Source: Nocardia sp. CC227C (lineage in GTDB: Bacteria > Actinomycetota > Actinomycetes > Mycobacteriales > Mycobacteriaceae). Taken from it: a stretch of DNA of 64,000 nucleotides. The position numbers were made by a program, and so were the translations under genes. The notes beneath the pieces are model-generated. The model saw nothing but the letters and a program-made list of their open reading frames with translations. It was not told the origin of the DNA and did not search any database. Below, one piece after another: positions 41,401-48,736 of this stretch. Numbering within the stretch: the first letter of the stretch is position 1; each line of letters begins with the position of its first letter. The DNA lies in NCBI RefSeq assembly GCF_030767025.1, contig NZ_JASITE010000007.1:310001-374000 (forward strand). Direction: 5' to 3'.

Positions 41401-42239
41401 TGCTGGAACTGATGGACCGCTACGCGGCCGTGGTGCCCGGCAGCCGGTGCGCGACCGTCACCTACGCGGTCGTCGACAGCCGAGCCCGGACGCTGGAGTA
41501 CACCTGCGCCGGACATCCGTATCCGCTGGTACTCGGCCCGGACGGTTCGGCGGGATTCCTGACCGGCGGACGCCGGACGCCGGTCGCGGTCCCGCCGCCG
41601 GACCGCGGCGGCACCGGCCGCGCCGATATCGCTCCCGGCAGCGTCATCCTGCTGTACACCGACGGCGTGATCGAGCGGCCCGGGGAGAGCCTCGACGAGG
41701 GCTTCGCGCGCTTGCGCGCGGCCCTCGCCGAATGCGCCGACCTGCCGGTCGCCGAGATCTGCTCGGAACTGCTGCGGCGGCTGGCGCCGCCGCAGGGCTA
41801 CACCGATGACGTGGTGCTGCTGGCGGTGCGTCCCGTGCACGCGACGGCGCGCAGCTTCGCCGCCGTGCTGCCCGCCGCCCCGGCGCAGGTGCCCGATATC
41901 CGAGATCGGTTGCGGCGCTGGCTGACCGCGCACGACGTGGCCCCCGACCGCGAATACGACATCCTGCTCGCGGTCGGCGAGGCACTGGCCAATGCCATCG
42001 AGCACGGCGGTGGATTCGATCCCCGCGCCACCGTGACCCTCGAGGCGTTCCGGCACGGGAAATCGCTGGTCGCCACGATCAGCGACGCGGGCCGGTGGAT
42101 ACCGGCCCCCGCCACGACGATCGACAGTGAGCGCGGCCGCGGGTTCACCCTCATGAACGGGCTGGCCGATGAGATCGACACCGTGCGCACCCCGCACGGG
42201 ACCCGGGTGACCCTGCGGTTCGAGAACTGCGGGGCGTGA
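38415..42239 (+). CDS. Hybrid PAS-GAF-histidine kinase-receiver-GAF-PP2C(SpoIIE)-RsbW fusion protein
   Basis: 1274 residues, no membrane segment. Domains in order: PAS-like (~25-165); GAF (~180-325); HisKA with NVSHEFRTPLTLL, phospho-His 356; HATPase_c (~450-570, N box NLLSNAVKF, DTGIGI, GSGIGLSLV); receiver (~610-735, phospho-Asp 658 in VVADVMMPGLDG, KPF); second GAF (~765-910); SpoIIE/PP2C phosphatase (~930-1130; GGDWYLV, VGDVVGHGLPAA, LLYTDGVIE, GYTDDVVLL); RsbW-like HATPase (~1145-1272; VGEALANAIEHG, GRGFTLMNG). This one polypeptide could join a phosphorelay to dephosphorylation and phosphorylation of the STAS protein encoded 19 bp upstream, and so to the SigF-type factor. Confidence 0.93.
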   Translation: MTAPPPPGPAIPPDLRAAIALGGEMGRLFAEFDWAAHPLGVPADWPAELRTSVAVALTSRFPILLWLDAQELFLVYNDAYLPILGDRHPAALGRAGREVWWDIWESIGPMLTSVVDTGAATWSDDLMLPLLTEGRPQERYFTFSYSPLVAATGAVCGVFCAVTETTERVLGERRLHALNAVAAAVMESRTVHDAVRAAVTVCAEQAADLPFIAVYVEDPDGRVTLHGASAAVSSLLPRSLSDLAPGSPARPTRADGREIADLPAVVPGLARAFADGVPERALVLPLGEGAIVGALVVGVSPRRPLDEQYRGFCRLFADQLASALAAAVSYEQQCRRADALAEIDRAKTAFLTNVSHEFRTPLTLLLGSLDDALADAAADDAVLADRLHTARRNAGRLLRLVDSLLDFSRIEAGRATARPRCLDVGVLTAHIAASFAELCQRAGLALELDCDSVAAEIDPDMWETVVLNLLSNAVKFTFDGSIRVEVRAEEPQLCRVTVRDTGIGIDPGDLDRLFERFYRADNARGRSVEGSGIGLSLVRGLVELQHGTVAVESTPGRGTSVIIRLPRSDPARTVESGMLPSLANNPYIAEAGQWLSLPAAPRPRGGHRELVLIADDNADMRDHLDRVLAARWDTLAVGDGESALRVIREHRPDAVVADVMMPGLDGFELLAAVRADPELASTPVLLLSARAGREATREGFAGGADDYVAKPFTSQELVDRVAARLAAVARERAGRLRGDALALAMAAVTELDAVLRTADTVASILAALLDSLSGVGVRGAAIALLDAETDCVRTEYINITDTPMRVGQQVLALDAPLPIVDVIRTGRLVVVGDAHSGGGIDVIGGVADHRSSVAYPLRDGADRVIGAVGLLWAESRNFAAEDLDVLARTATVTQTALSRVRTMQREHRIAVEFQDQLLDLDRRSTAAAVAAVYQPAGEAMRVGGDWYLVVPFHGSDRLGISVGDVVGHGLPAAVVMSKLRAGVAAGAITAADPTTVLELMDRYAAVVPGSRCATVTYAVVDSRARTLEYTCAGHPYPLVLGPDGSAGFLTGGRRTPVAVPPPDRGGTGRADIAPGSVILLYTDGVIERPGESLDEGFARLRAALAECADLPVAEICSELLRRLAPPQGYTDDVVLLAVRPVHATARSFAAVLPAAPAQVPDIRDRLRRWLTAHDVAPDREYDILLAVGEALANAIEHGGGFDPRATVTLEAFRHGKSLVATISDAGRWIPAPATTIDSERGRGFTLMNGLADEIDTVRTPHGTRVTLRFENCGA

Positions 42240-42242
42240 TCG

Positions 42243-42965
42243 CTACAGTGGGCGGAATCCGGCGCCCACCACCCCGAGTCGGTCGATTTCGGCCAGTACC
42301 GCGGTGATCTGGTTGGACACATCCGGATCGTGGAACGGGTTTCCGGGTCCGGTGCAGGGCATTTCGGAGGAGCCGGGTAGTCCGATACCGGCGTTGATCA
42401 TGCCCACCAACTGGTCGCCGCGCAGCACCGGTCCGCCCGAATCGCCGTGGTTCGCGCAGACCTGGCTGAGGAATTCGTCGGGATAGGCATCCCAGACCAC
42501 GCCGCAGGTGAATCCGGTGGTGCGGCCGTTCTTGCAGACCGTCTCCATCGCCTGGGCGGGCGCGCCGACCGTCGCGACCACGGTGGGGCCGACCTGGCGG
42601 ACCGGCGTGACGCGGGCCGGATCGAGTTCGATGACCGCCCAGTCGTGGTCGACGTCCTTGACCGCGGCGAAGCCGATCGGCCCGGCGTGCGGATCGGCCT
42701 CCGCCCACACCGCCACCCCCGCGTCCTCGGCGCAATGCCCGGCGGTGATGCCGACCAGACGGTTCTCGCGGTCGTAGCCCACCGCCGTCATGGTGCACAG
42801 CGCGACCATGCGCGGATTACCGGTCTGCAGTGCGATGCCAGAGCCGCCGCCGACCACCGGCGCGCCGTCGGCGTGGGCCGGTGCGGCACCCGGCCCGGCC
42901 AGCGCCAGCATGGTCATGACCGTTCCGGTGGCGACTTTGACGGTTGTACCCATTGTGCGAACCAC
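42243..42965 (-). CDS. Secreted S1-family serine protease
   Basis: 240 residues with a signal peptide (VATGTVMTMLALAGPGAAPAHA). Catalytic triad visible: His in VGITAGHCAED (~70), Asp in DVDHDWAVIEL (~103) and Ser in ANHGDSGGPVL (~173). Chymotrypsin-fold, similar to secreted actinobacterial trypsin-like proteins. Starts possible at GTG 42971, GTG 42965 and ATG 42953; 42965 fits the AAGGAG best. The 3' end is 3 bp from the kinase gene stop, convergent. Confidence 0.88.
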   Translation of the reverse strand: MVRTMGTTVKVATGTVMTMLALAGPGAAPAHADGAPVVGGGSGIALQTGNPRMVALCTMTAVGYDRENRLVGITAGHCAEDAGVAVWAEADPHAGPIGFAAVKDVDHDWAVIELDPARVTPVRQVGPTVVATVGAPAQAMETVCKNGRTTGFTCGVVWDAYPDEFLSQVCANHGDSGGPVLRGDQLVGMINAGIGLPGSSEMPCTGPGNPFHDPDVSNQITAVLAEIDRLGVVGAGFRPL

Positions 42966-43130
42966 GCCCACTCCTTCCGATCCGACGACTGCGATGTGAC
43001 CGTGCGAGCCTATGCCCGGGCGCGGGAATCAAGATCGAAAATCCCGCGCCGTTACGCGGTCTTGACCTCAGGTCGACCCGAAGTGAGATATTCCGGTTCG
43101 GCAGACACCGCACCGACAGGGGAGCACGCC

Positions 43131-44084
43131 ATGAACGCACAGGGCACGACCGGACACGACGACGTTGATCGGACCGCTCGCGACACGCCGGGCGACGGGG
43201 CAACGGCCAACGAGACAGCGGCCGACACGACGACGGCCGACACGGCAGCGGCCGACACGACAGCGGCCTACGAGAAGTCGCGGCAGTGGCGCGGGGGTTC
43301 CGGGCACGCCTGGGCCGACCTTCAGGAAGCTCTCGATACCGCCCTGCGGCCGTTCGAGGAGTTGCTCGTCACCGCGGTGCGCGCCGCGGGCGGTCACCGC
43401 GTGCTCGATATCGGCTGCGGGGCGGGAACGACCACCCTGGCGGCGGCCCGATCGCTGGGCGCCGATGGCCGCAGCGTCGGGGTCGATATCTCGGAACCGC
43501 TGATCGCCGTCGCGCGGGAGCGGGCGCGCCGGACGCGACTTCCGGCGGAATTCCTGCTCGCCGACGCGCAGACCTACGCGTTCACCCCCGATTTCGACAC
43601 GCTGATCTCGCGGTTCGGGGTGATGTTCTTCGCGGATCCGGTCGCGGCCTTCGCGAATCTGCGCGGCGCGGCGCGCGAAGGCGCGGCACTGCGCTTCGTC
43701 GCCTGGCGCGGTATCGAGGAGAACCCCTTCATGACCACCGCCGAGCGGGCCGCCGCACCGCTGGTGCCCGGTCTTCCCGGCCGCGATCCATCCGGACCCG
43801 GACAGTTCGCCTTCGCCGATCGCGACCGAGTGGCCGGCGTGCTCGCCGACAGCGGCTGGTCCGACATCACCATCGATCCCGTCGATCCGGTGTGCACGCT
43901 GCCCGAGGAGCATCTGGTCGCCTACTTCACCCGTCTCGGCCCGCTCGGCACCGTCTTCGCCGACCTGCCGGAACAGCTGCGCCCGCGCGTGGTGGACGTG
44001 GTGCGTTCCGCCTTCGAACCGTACGTGGACGGCGGGATGGTCCGGTATCCGGCGGCCTGCTGGCTGGTCGGCGCTCGCGCGTGA
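43131..44084 (+). CDS. Class I SAM-dependent methyltransferase
   Basis: 317 residues. After a ~45-residue Thr/Ala/Asp-rich leader (ADTTTADTAAADTTAAYEK, with 15-bp DNA repeats at 43205-43270) a UbiE/methyltransf_11-like domain: VLDIGCGAGTTTLAAARSLG (~87), VGVDISEPLIAVARERA (~112) and FDTLISRFGVMFFADP (~155). ATG 43131 preceded by GGGGAG. Substrate unknown. Confidence 0.88.
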   Translation: MNAQGTTGHDDVDRTARDTPGDGATANETAADTTTADTAAADTTAAYEKSRQWRGGSGHAWADLQEALDTALRPFEELLVTAVRAAGGHRVLDIGCGAGTTTLAAARSLGADGRSVGVDISEPLIAVARERARRTRLPAEFLLADAQTYAFTPDFDTLISRFGVMFFADPVAAFANLRGAAREGAALRFVAWRGIEENPFMTTAERAAAPLVPGLPGRDPSGPGQFAFADRDRVAGVLADSGWSDITIDPVDPVCTLPEEHLVAYFTRLGPLGTVFADLPEQLRPRVVDVVRSAFEPYVDGGMVRYPAACWLVGARA

Positions 44085-44144
44085 GGATCGAGCGGTGCCG
44101 CGGCGGGTGCGCACGCGCCGGAACCGGGCGGGATCGGCGGGTGC

Positions 44145-44381
44145 TCAGCGGTCCTTGCGGGCGTGTCTGCCACCGCCGCCGGTGGGGACGGGCCGGATGG
44201 GCCATTCGGCGGGATCGGCCCACGGGGAGGTGACGGGCTCCGCCACCCGGGGGAGTTCTTCGGTGGGCCCGTCGAGTTCGCGTTGCAGTTGGTCGAAGAA
44301 GGCCTGCATGCTGCCGTAGCGGGTCAGTATTTCCGCCAGCAGCCGTTGTGCGTCGGTGCTCGCCGTGATCACCTCCGTCAT
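44145..44381 (-). CDS. Small hypothetical protein
   Basis: 78 residues: an amphipathic helical N-terminal half (TDAQRLLAEILTRYGSMQAFFDQLQREL) and a Pro-rich basic tail. ATG 44381 is preceded by GGAGG. Family unknown; supported mainly by the ribosome-binding site and protein-like composition. Confidence 0.5.
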   Translation of the reverse strand: MTEVITASTDAQRLLAEILTRYGSMQAFFDQLQRELDGPTEELPRVAEPVTSPWADPAEWPIRPVPTGGGGRHARKDR

Positions 44382-44805
44382 CATCCTCCACGCTTGCGGG
44401 GGGAATCCCGGCGCACGGCCTCGGCCGCACACACGACCGCACCGGCGGGGCAGGGAGTCACGGGAGCACTGCCACCGCCGGTGTCGGCGTTTTCGTGTAC
44501 CGCGTCGGCCCCACAACGGGACGGGGCCGGGGGTCGCCTTGGGCGGGCAACCCCCAAACACTCCGAGCACGAGGCTGCTGGAAGGTAGCGGCAGATCGGC
44601 CGGGAGTCCGCCTGCCGCGCCTCGTGATCGGAATGCCCGTCGATACGGTAATGGTGCCGGCGCGCCGGGCGCGGCATTGCACGCCTGATGGCACGGAATG
44701 TCAGAGATTTCCGGCACGCACCGTCATAGGTTTCCGAGAGTTCGCTCATCCCGTGAGCGGGGTCGGGCGACCCGCGGTTTCGGGGGCATGTCCGCGATCT
44801 TCTGA
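44382..44805. other. Intergenic stretch without a convincing gene
   Basis: About 420 bp between the small hypothetical gene and the GT87 gene. Open frames here have shadow-like Arg/Pro-rich composition and no ribosome-binding sites; no RNA element was recognised. Confidence 0.5.
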
Positions 44806-44818
44806 TTAGGTAGCCTAA
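44806..44818 (+). promoter_or_regulatory. Palindrome TTAGGTAGCCTAA before the GT87 gene
   Basis: TTAGG and CCTAA arms around TAG, ending 6 bp before the GTG start. It resembles half of an IdeR/DtxR iron box but matches only about 11 of 19 consensus positions, so the assignment is weak. Confidence 0.35.
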
Positions 44819-44824
44819 CCGCCC

Positions 44825-46048
44825 GTGGACAATGCGCGGTCGCCGGAGGTATCACGCTCCGCCCGAATGTTCCTGCTGCTCTCCGTGAGTGCGGTGGTGG
44901 CGGTATCGCTGCTGTTCACCACGGTCGATCCCTGGCTGGACAAGGTCGGGATCCTGGTCGGCGGCCTGGACGCGCACATCTACCGCGACGGCGCACTGCG
45001 CATCCTGTGGGGACAGCCGCTCTACACCGAGGCCACGCTGTACGGGTTGCTGTACACCTACACGCCGTTCTCCACGCTGGTGTTCCTGCCGATCGCGGCG
45101 GTTCCCTGGGCGTATGTCACCGATACTTGGCTAGCGCTCAATCTGGTCGCGCTCCTGGGCTGTGTCCTGCTGTGCTGGCGCATTCTCGGCTACCGGATCG
45201 GTCCCCGGATCGTGGGGCTCAGCGCACTGCTGGCGATCACCTGCGTCTTTCTGGAGCCCGTTCGCACCACCCTGTACTACGGGCAGATCAATCTGATGCT
45301 CATGCTGCTCGTGCTGTGGGGAGTCTCGCGGCCGGAGGACGCCCGGCTCCGCGGTGTCGGCGTCGGGCTGGCCGCCGGGATCAAGCTCGTGCCGGGCTTC
45401 TTCATCCTCTACTTCCTCGCGCTGCGCCAATGGCGGGCTGCCGTCACCGCCGCGGCGACCTTCGTCGCCACCGTCGTGCTGGCGTGGATCGTGCTGCCCG
45501 CCGACTCCCGGCAGTACTGGGGCTCGACCTTTCTGCGCTCCGATCGCATCGCGCCCGAGGGGCATCCGGCCAATCAGTCGCTTCGGGGCACGCTCGCCCA
45601 CCTGACCGACGGTGTGGTGCCTCTGTGGATCTGGCTGCTGGTCGCGGTATGCGTTGTCGCCGTGGCCCTCACCGTGGTGGCGGCCCTGGACCGCCGCGGT
45701 GAACGACTGCTCGGGGTCACCCTCGCGGGATCGACGGCCTGCGCGGTGTCGCCGTTCTCGTGGAGTCACCACTGGGTCTGGTTCGTGCCGCTGTTCGTCT
45801 ACTGCGCCCATCGCGCACAGCGTGATTCCCGCTGGTGGCTGGTGGCGGCGGCCCTGTGGCTGTGGACCGGGGCGTGGGCGTATCACTGGAGCGATACCTG
45901 GGTGTCGGTGGGGCTGTTCCTGTTTCCGCCCTCGTGGCCGATCGCCCCGCTGCTCATGAACGGATACGTGATCGCCTACGCCGTTCTCCTGGTGGCGGCC
46001 GCGGCGGCGCTGCGGCGGGTGCGCACGGCGGTTCCGCAGAATCCATAA
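44825..46048 (+). CDS. GT87-type polyprenyl-phosphate mannosyltransferase-like membrane protein
   Basis: 407 residues, about ten membrane segments. The first periplasmic loop holds GGLDAHIYRDGALRILWGQPLYT with the Asp typical of GT-C enzymes, then YTYTPFSTLVFLPIA. YGQINLMLMLLVLWGV (~155) and AGIKLVPGFFILYFLALRQWRAAVTAA (~185) match the DUF2029/GT87 alpha-1,2-mannosyltransferases that elongate PIMs, lipomannan or similar glycolipids in Mycobacteriales. GTG 44825 start. Confidence 0.85.
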   Translation: MDNARSPEVSRSARMFLLLSVSAVVAVSLLFTTVDPWLDKVGILVGGLDAHIYRDGALRILWGQPLYTEATLYGLLYTYTPFSTLVFLPIAAVPWAYVTDTWLALNLVALLGCVLLCWRILGYRIGPRIVGLSALLAITCVFLEPVRTTLYYGQINLMLMLLVLWGVSRPEDARLRGVGVGLAAGIKLVPGFFILYFLALRQWRAAVTAAATFVATVVLAWIVLPADSRQYWGSTFLRSDRIAPEGHPANQSLRGTLAHLTDGVVPLWIWLLVAVCVVAVALTVVAALDRRGERLLGVTLAGSTACAVSPFSWSHHWVWFVPLFVYCAHRAQRDSRWWLVAAALWLWTGAWAYHWSDTWVSVGLFLFPPSWPIAPLLMNGYVIAYAVLLVAAAAALRRVRTAVPQNP

Positions 46049-46108
46049 GCAACCAACGGTTGCGTAATTCCGGGTCGCGGGCTACGGTAGTGCGCAACAA
46101 ATGGTTGC
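46049..46108 (+). promoter_or_regulatory. Two ArsR-type operator boxes
   Basis: GCAACCAACGGTTGC (46049-46063) and GCAACAAATGGTTGC (46094-46108), 45 bp apart start to start, bracketing the promoter of the AHSA1-ArsR-AHSA1 operon. Both are 15-bp inverted repeats with conserved GCAAC/GGTTGC arms. Confidence 0.6.
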
Positions 46109-46122
46109 ATGTGGAGGTGGTC

Positions 46123-46575
46123 ATGGAATACGGCAGCATCGAACGTGAGATACACGTCGACGCCACCCCGGAGGTGGTGTACGAGGTGGTCAGCGATCCC
46201 CGGCATATGGCGCGGTGGTGGAGTGACGAGGCCGAGTTCGAGGCGACCCCGGGCTCGGTCGGCGAACTCGCCTGGGGGAATCGGGAGCATGTGGAGGCCA
46301 TGACGGTCATCCGGGCCGATCCGCCGCGCCTGTTCGCCTTCCGCTGGTCCTATCCCGGCGGCACGGCCGACGAGATCGCGGACTCGCTGCTGGTGACCTT
46401 CGAACTCGTACCGTCGGGCGCGGGCACCCTGATTCGGCTCACCGAGACCGGATTCCGGGAAATGGGCTGGGAGGAAGCGAAACTGGCGAAGGAGTACGGC
46501 GAGCACGTCACCGGCTGGGACTTCTACCTCCCCAGGCTCGGGGAGTACGTCACCCGGTTGGTGTCCGCGCCGTGA
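46123..46575 (+). CDS. SRPBCC/AHSA1-like domain protein (1)
   Basis: 150 residues. The START-like fold is seen in IEREIHVDATPEVVYEVVSDPRHMARWWSDEAEFEATPG and VEAMTVIRADPPRLFAFRWSYP, with the C-terminal helix MGWEEAKLAKEYGEHVTGWDFYLPRL. ATG 46123 with GGAGGTGG. Such proteins bind hydrophobic ligands and commonly sit in operons with ArsR regulators. Stop overlaps the regulator GTG. Confidence 0.9.
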   Translation: MEYGSIEREIHVDATPEVVYEVVSDPRHMARWWSDEAEFEATPGSVGELAWGNREHVEAMTVIRADPPRLFAFRWSYPGGTADEIADSLLVTFELVPSGAGTLIRLTETGFREMGWEEAKLAKEYGEHVTGWDFYLPRLGEYVTRLVSAP

Positions 46576-46952
46576 CCGTCATCGACGACGAACTGTGGTC
46601 GGCCATCGGCGATCCCACCCGGCGGCGCATGCTCGATCTGCTGCTGGCCTCCGGCGAGGGCACGGCCACCGGTCTCAGCGAGGAACTGCCGGTGACCCGG
46701 CAGGCCATCGCCAAACATCTCGGCGTCCTCGACCGCGTCGGCCTGGTGCACGCCACGGCCGCCGGGCGGGAGCGTCGATACCGGGTGGACGAGGCACGGC
46801 TGGCCCGCGCGGTGGCGCAGCTGTCCTCGGTCGGAGCGGCCTGGGATGCCCGGCTCCGGCGCATCAAACGCATCGCCGAAACAATCCAGCACGCCGAAAC
46901 AATCCAGCAGGCAGAAACAATCCAGAAGCAGAAGGACGCGAGGAAATGGTAG
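46572..46952 (+). CDS. ArsR family regulator with C-terminal ETIQ repeats
   Basis: 126 residues. Winged HTH: LWSAIGDPTRRRMLDLLLASGEGTATGLSEELPVTRQAIAKHLGVLDRVGLVHATAAGRERRYRVDEARL. No CxC metal motif, so it belongs to the AHSA1-associated group. The tail AETIQHAETIQQAETIQKQ comes from three 18-bp repeats (about 46875-46928). GTGA overlap upstream, 7-bp overlap downstream. Confidence 0.92.
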   Translation: MTVIDDELWSAIGDPTRRRMLDLLLASGEGTATGLSEELPVTRQAIAKHLGVLDRVGLVHATAAGRERRYRVDEARLARAVAQLSSVGAAWDARLRRIKRIAETIQHAETIQQAETIQKQKDARKW

Positions 46953-47389
46953 ACATCCTGCACCGGGTCGGCATCCGTGCGTCGGAGGCCGAGGTGTACA
47001 CCGCCCTGACCACCGTCGAGGGGTTGGCCGGATGGTGGACCACCGATACCACCGGAGACGGCGACGAGATCGGCGGCTTGCTCCAATTCCGTTTCGAGGC
47101 CGACGGATTCGATATGCGGGTGCGCGACCTGGACCCGGACCGCCACGTGCTGTGGGAAGTGGTCGGGGGACCGGAGGAATGGGTCGGCACCCATGTGCGC
47201 TGGGATCTGAAACCGGCCGGTGACTACACCATCGTGCTGTTCGCACACGAGGGCTGGAAGGAACCGGTGGAGTTCATGCACCACTGCAGCACCAAGTGGG
47301 CCACCTTCCTGCTCAGCCTGAAGGCGCTGGGCGAAACCGGCAAGGGCGCCCCGCACCCGCACGATGTCAAGATCGACGACTGGAACTGA
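46946..47389 (+). CDS. SRPBCC/AHSA1-like domain protein (2)
   Basis: 147 residues with the same fold: ILHRVGIRASEAEVYTALTTVEGLAGWWTTDTTG then MRVRDLDPDRHVLWEVVGGPEEWVGTHVRWDLKP and FMHHCSTKWATFLLSLKALGETG. Third gene of the ArsR operon, overlapping it by 7 bp. Confidence 0.9.
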   Translation: MVDILHRVGIRASEAEVYTALTTVEGLAGWWTTDTTGDGDEIGGLLQFRFEADGFDMRVRDLDPDRHVLWEVVGGPEEWVGTHVRWDLKPAGDYTIVLFAHEGWKEPVEFMHHCSTKWATFLLSLKALGETGKGAPHPHDVKIDDWN

Positions 47390-47398
47390 GCGAACCGG

Positions 47399-48736
47399 TC
47401 AGCCCCCGTGCGGCGGCAACTGGGGGAGCGGCTTGTCCTGGAGCCAGCTCTCCCAGAGCGGTCGCAGCGGCACCGAGCTGTAATGCCCGGCCAGGTCGGT
47501 GAATTCGGCGGTGGTGACCGAGGCGTGCCGGTAGCGGGCGGTCCACTCGCGCAGCAGGTCGAAGAAGGCGCGCTCACCCAGTTCGAGTCGCAGGGCGTGC
47601 AGGGTGAGCGCGCCGCGCTTGTAGACGCGATCGTCGAACATGCGGGTGGGACCGGGATCGCCGACGCTGATGTCCTGCGGTTCGCGGGCCAGATTGTGGC
47701 GGGCCGCGCGGGCGAGCTGATCGGCGGTGGGGCCGTCGGCGGCCTCGGACCAGATCCATTCGGCGTAGCAGGCGAATCCCTCGTGCAGCCAGATATCGCG
47801 CCACCGGCGAATGGTGAGGCTGTTGCCGAACCACTGGTGGGCCAGTTCGTGCGCGACGAGACGCTCGGAGCCGCGCCGCCCGTCGCAGTGGTTCGCCCCG
47901 AACACCGAGATGCCCTGGGCCTCGATGGGAATCTCCAACTCGTCATCGGTGACGACGACGGTGTAGCCCTCGAACGGGTAAGGACCGAACTTCTCGGTGA
48001 ATACCTCCATCATGCGCGGCTGGCGCGCGAAATCGTGTTCGAAATCCGCGCGCAGGCGTGTTGGCAGCACGGCCTGCATGGGCACGGATCCGCGCGGGGC
48101 GTCGACCCGCTGTTTGCGGTAGTGCCCGATCTGGACGGTTGCCAGGTAGCTGGACATGGGTTCGGGCTGTTCGTAGACCCAGGTGGTCTGGCTGGCCTTG
48201 GTCAGCTTGCGCACCAGGGTGCCGTTGGCCAGGGCGTAGTACGGGGAGTCCGTGGTGATCGAAATCCGGTAGCTGGCTTTGGAACTCGGATGGTCGTCAC
48301 AGGGAAACCAGGACGCCGCGCCATTGGGCTGGCTGGCGACCAGGGAACCCTCCGACAGTTCCTCCCAGCCGACCTCGCCCCACGGTCCGCGCACCGGTTT
48401 CGGCACCCCCGCGTACTGGACCACCAGGTGCAGCGCACCGCCCGAGGGGATCCGCTGCTGCGGCGTGATCACCAGTTTGCCGCGCTGGTGACTGTATTTC
48501 GCCGCCTTGGAGCCGTTGACGAACACCTTGGACACGTTCAGCGCCTGCGACAGGTCGAGGGCGAACCGATCGCGCACCCCGGTGGTGACCGCGGTGATGG
48601 CGGCGCGGCCCGCGAGCCGGTTGCTGGCGACCTTGTAGACCAGTTCCAGTTCGTAGCGCGACACCCGGTAGCCGCGATTGCCGTTCTGCGGCAGGTAGTC
48701 GTCGATGGGGTCCTCGTAGAACTTGTCGCGGATCAT
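47399..48736 (-). CDS. M1 family zinc aminopeptidase
   Basis: 445 residues. Zinc motif VAHELAHQWFGN near residue 290 with the second Glu in LHEGFACYAEWIW 18 residues on. The usual GAMEN reads IEAQG (PIEAQGISVFGANHC). N-terminal beta domain GYRVSRYELELVYKV. No signal peptide, so it is probably cytoplasmic. It is coupled by ATGA overlap to the Pls-like NRPS gene, a hint that it processes or degrades that enzyme's product. Confidence 0.9.
   Translation of the reverse strand: MIRDKFYEDPIDDYLPQNGNRGYRVSRYELELVYKVASNRLAGRAAITAVTTGVRDRFALDLSQALNVSKVFVNGSKAAKYSHQRGKLVITPQQRIPSGGALHLVVQYAGVPKPVRGPWGEVGWEELSEGSLVASQPNGAASWFPCDDHPSSKASYRISITTDSPYYALANGTLVRKLTKASQTTWVYEQPEPMSSYLATVQIGHYRKQRVDAPRGSVPMQAVLPTRLRADFEHDFARQPRMMEVFTEKFGPYPFEGYTVVVTDDELEIPIEAQGISVFGANHCDGRRGSERLVAHELAHQWFGNSLTIRRWRDIWLHEGFACYAEWIWSEAADGPTADQLARAARHNLAREPQDISVGDPGPTRMFDDRVYKRGALTLHALRLELGERAFFDLLREWTARYRHASVTTAEFTDLAGHYSSVPLRPLWESWLQDKPLPQLPPHGG

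Noticed and set aside
44381..44749. Minus-strand 122-codon frame in the gap before the GT87 gene
   Set aside because: No ribosome-binding site, Arg/Pro/Cys-rich composition and no recognisable motif.
44806..44818. IdeR/DtxR iron box
   Set aside because: Only about 11 of 19 consensus positions match and a base is missing between the half-sites; kept only as an unnamed palindrome.
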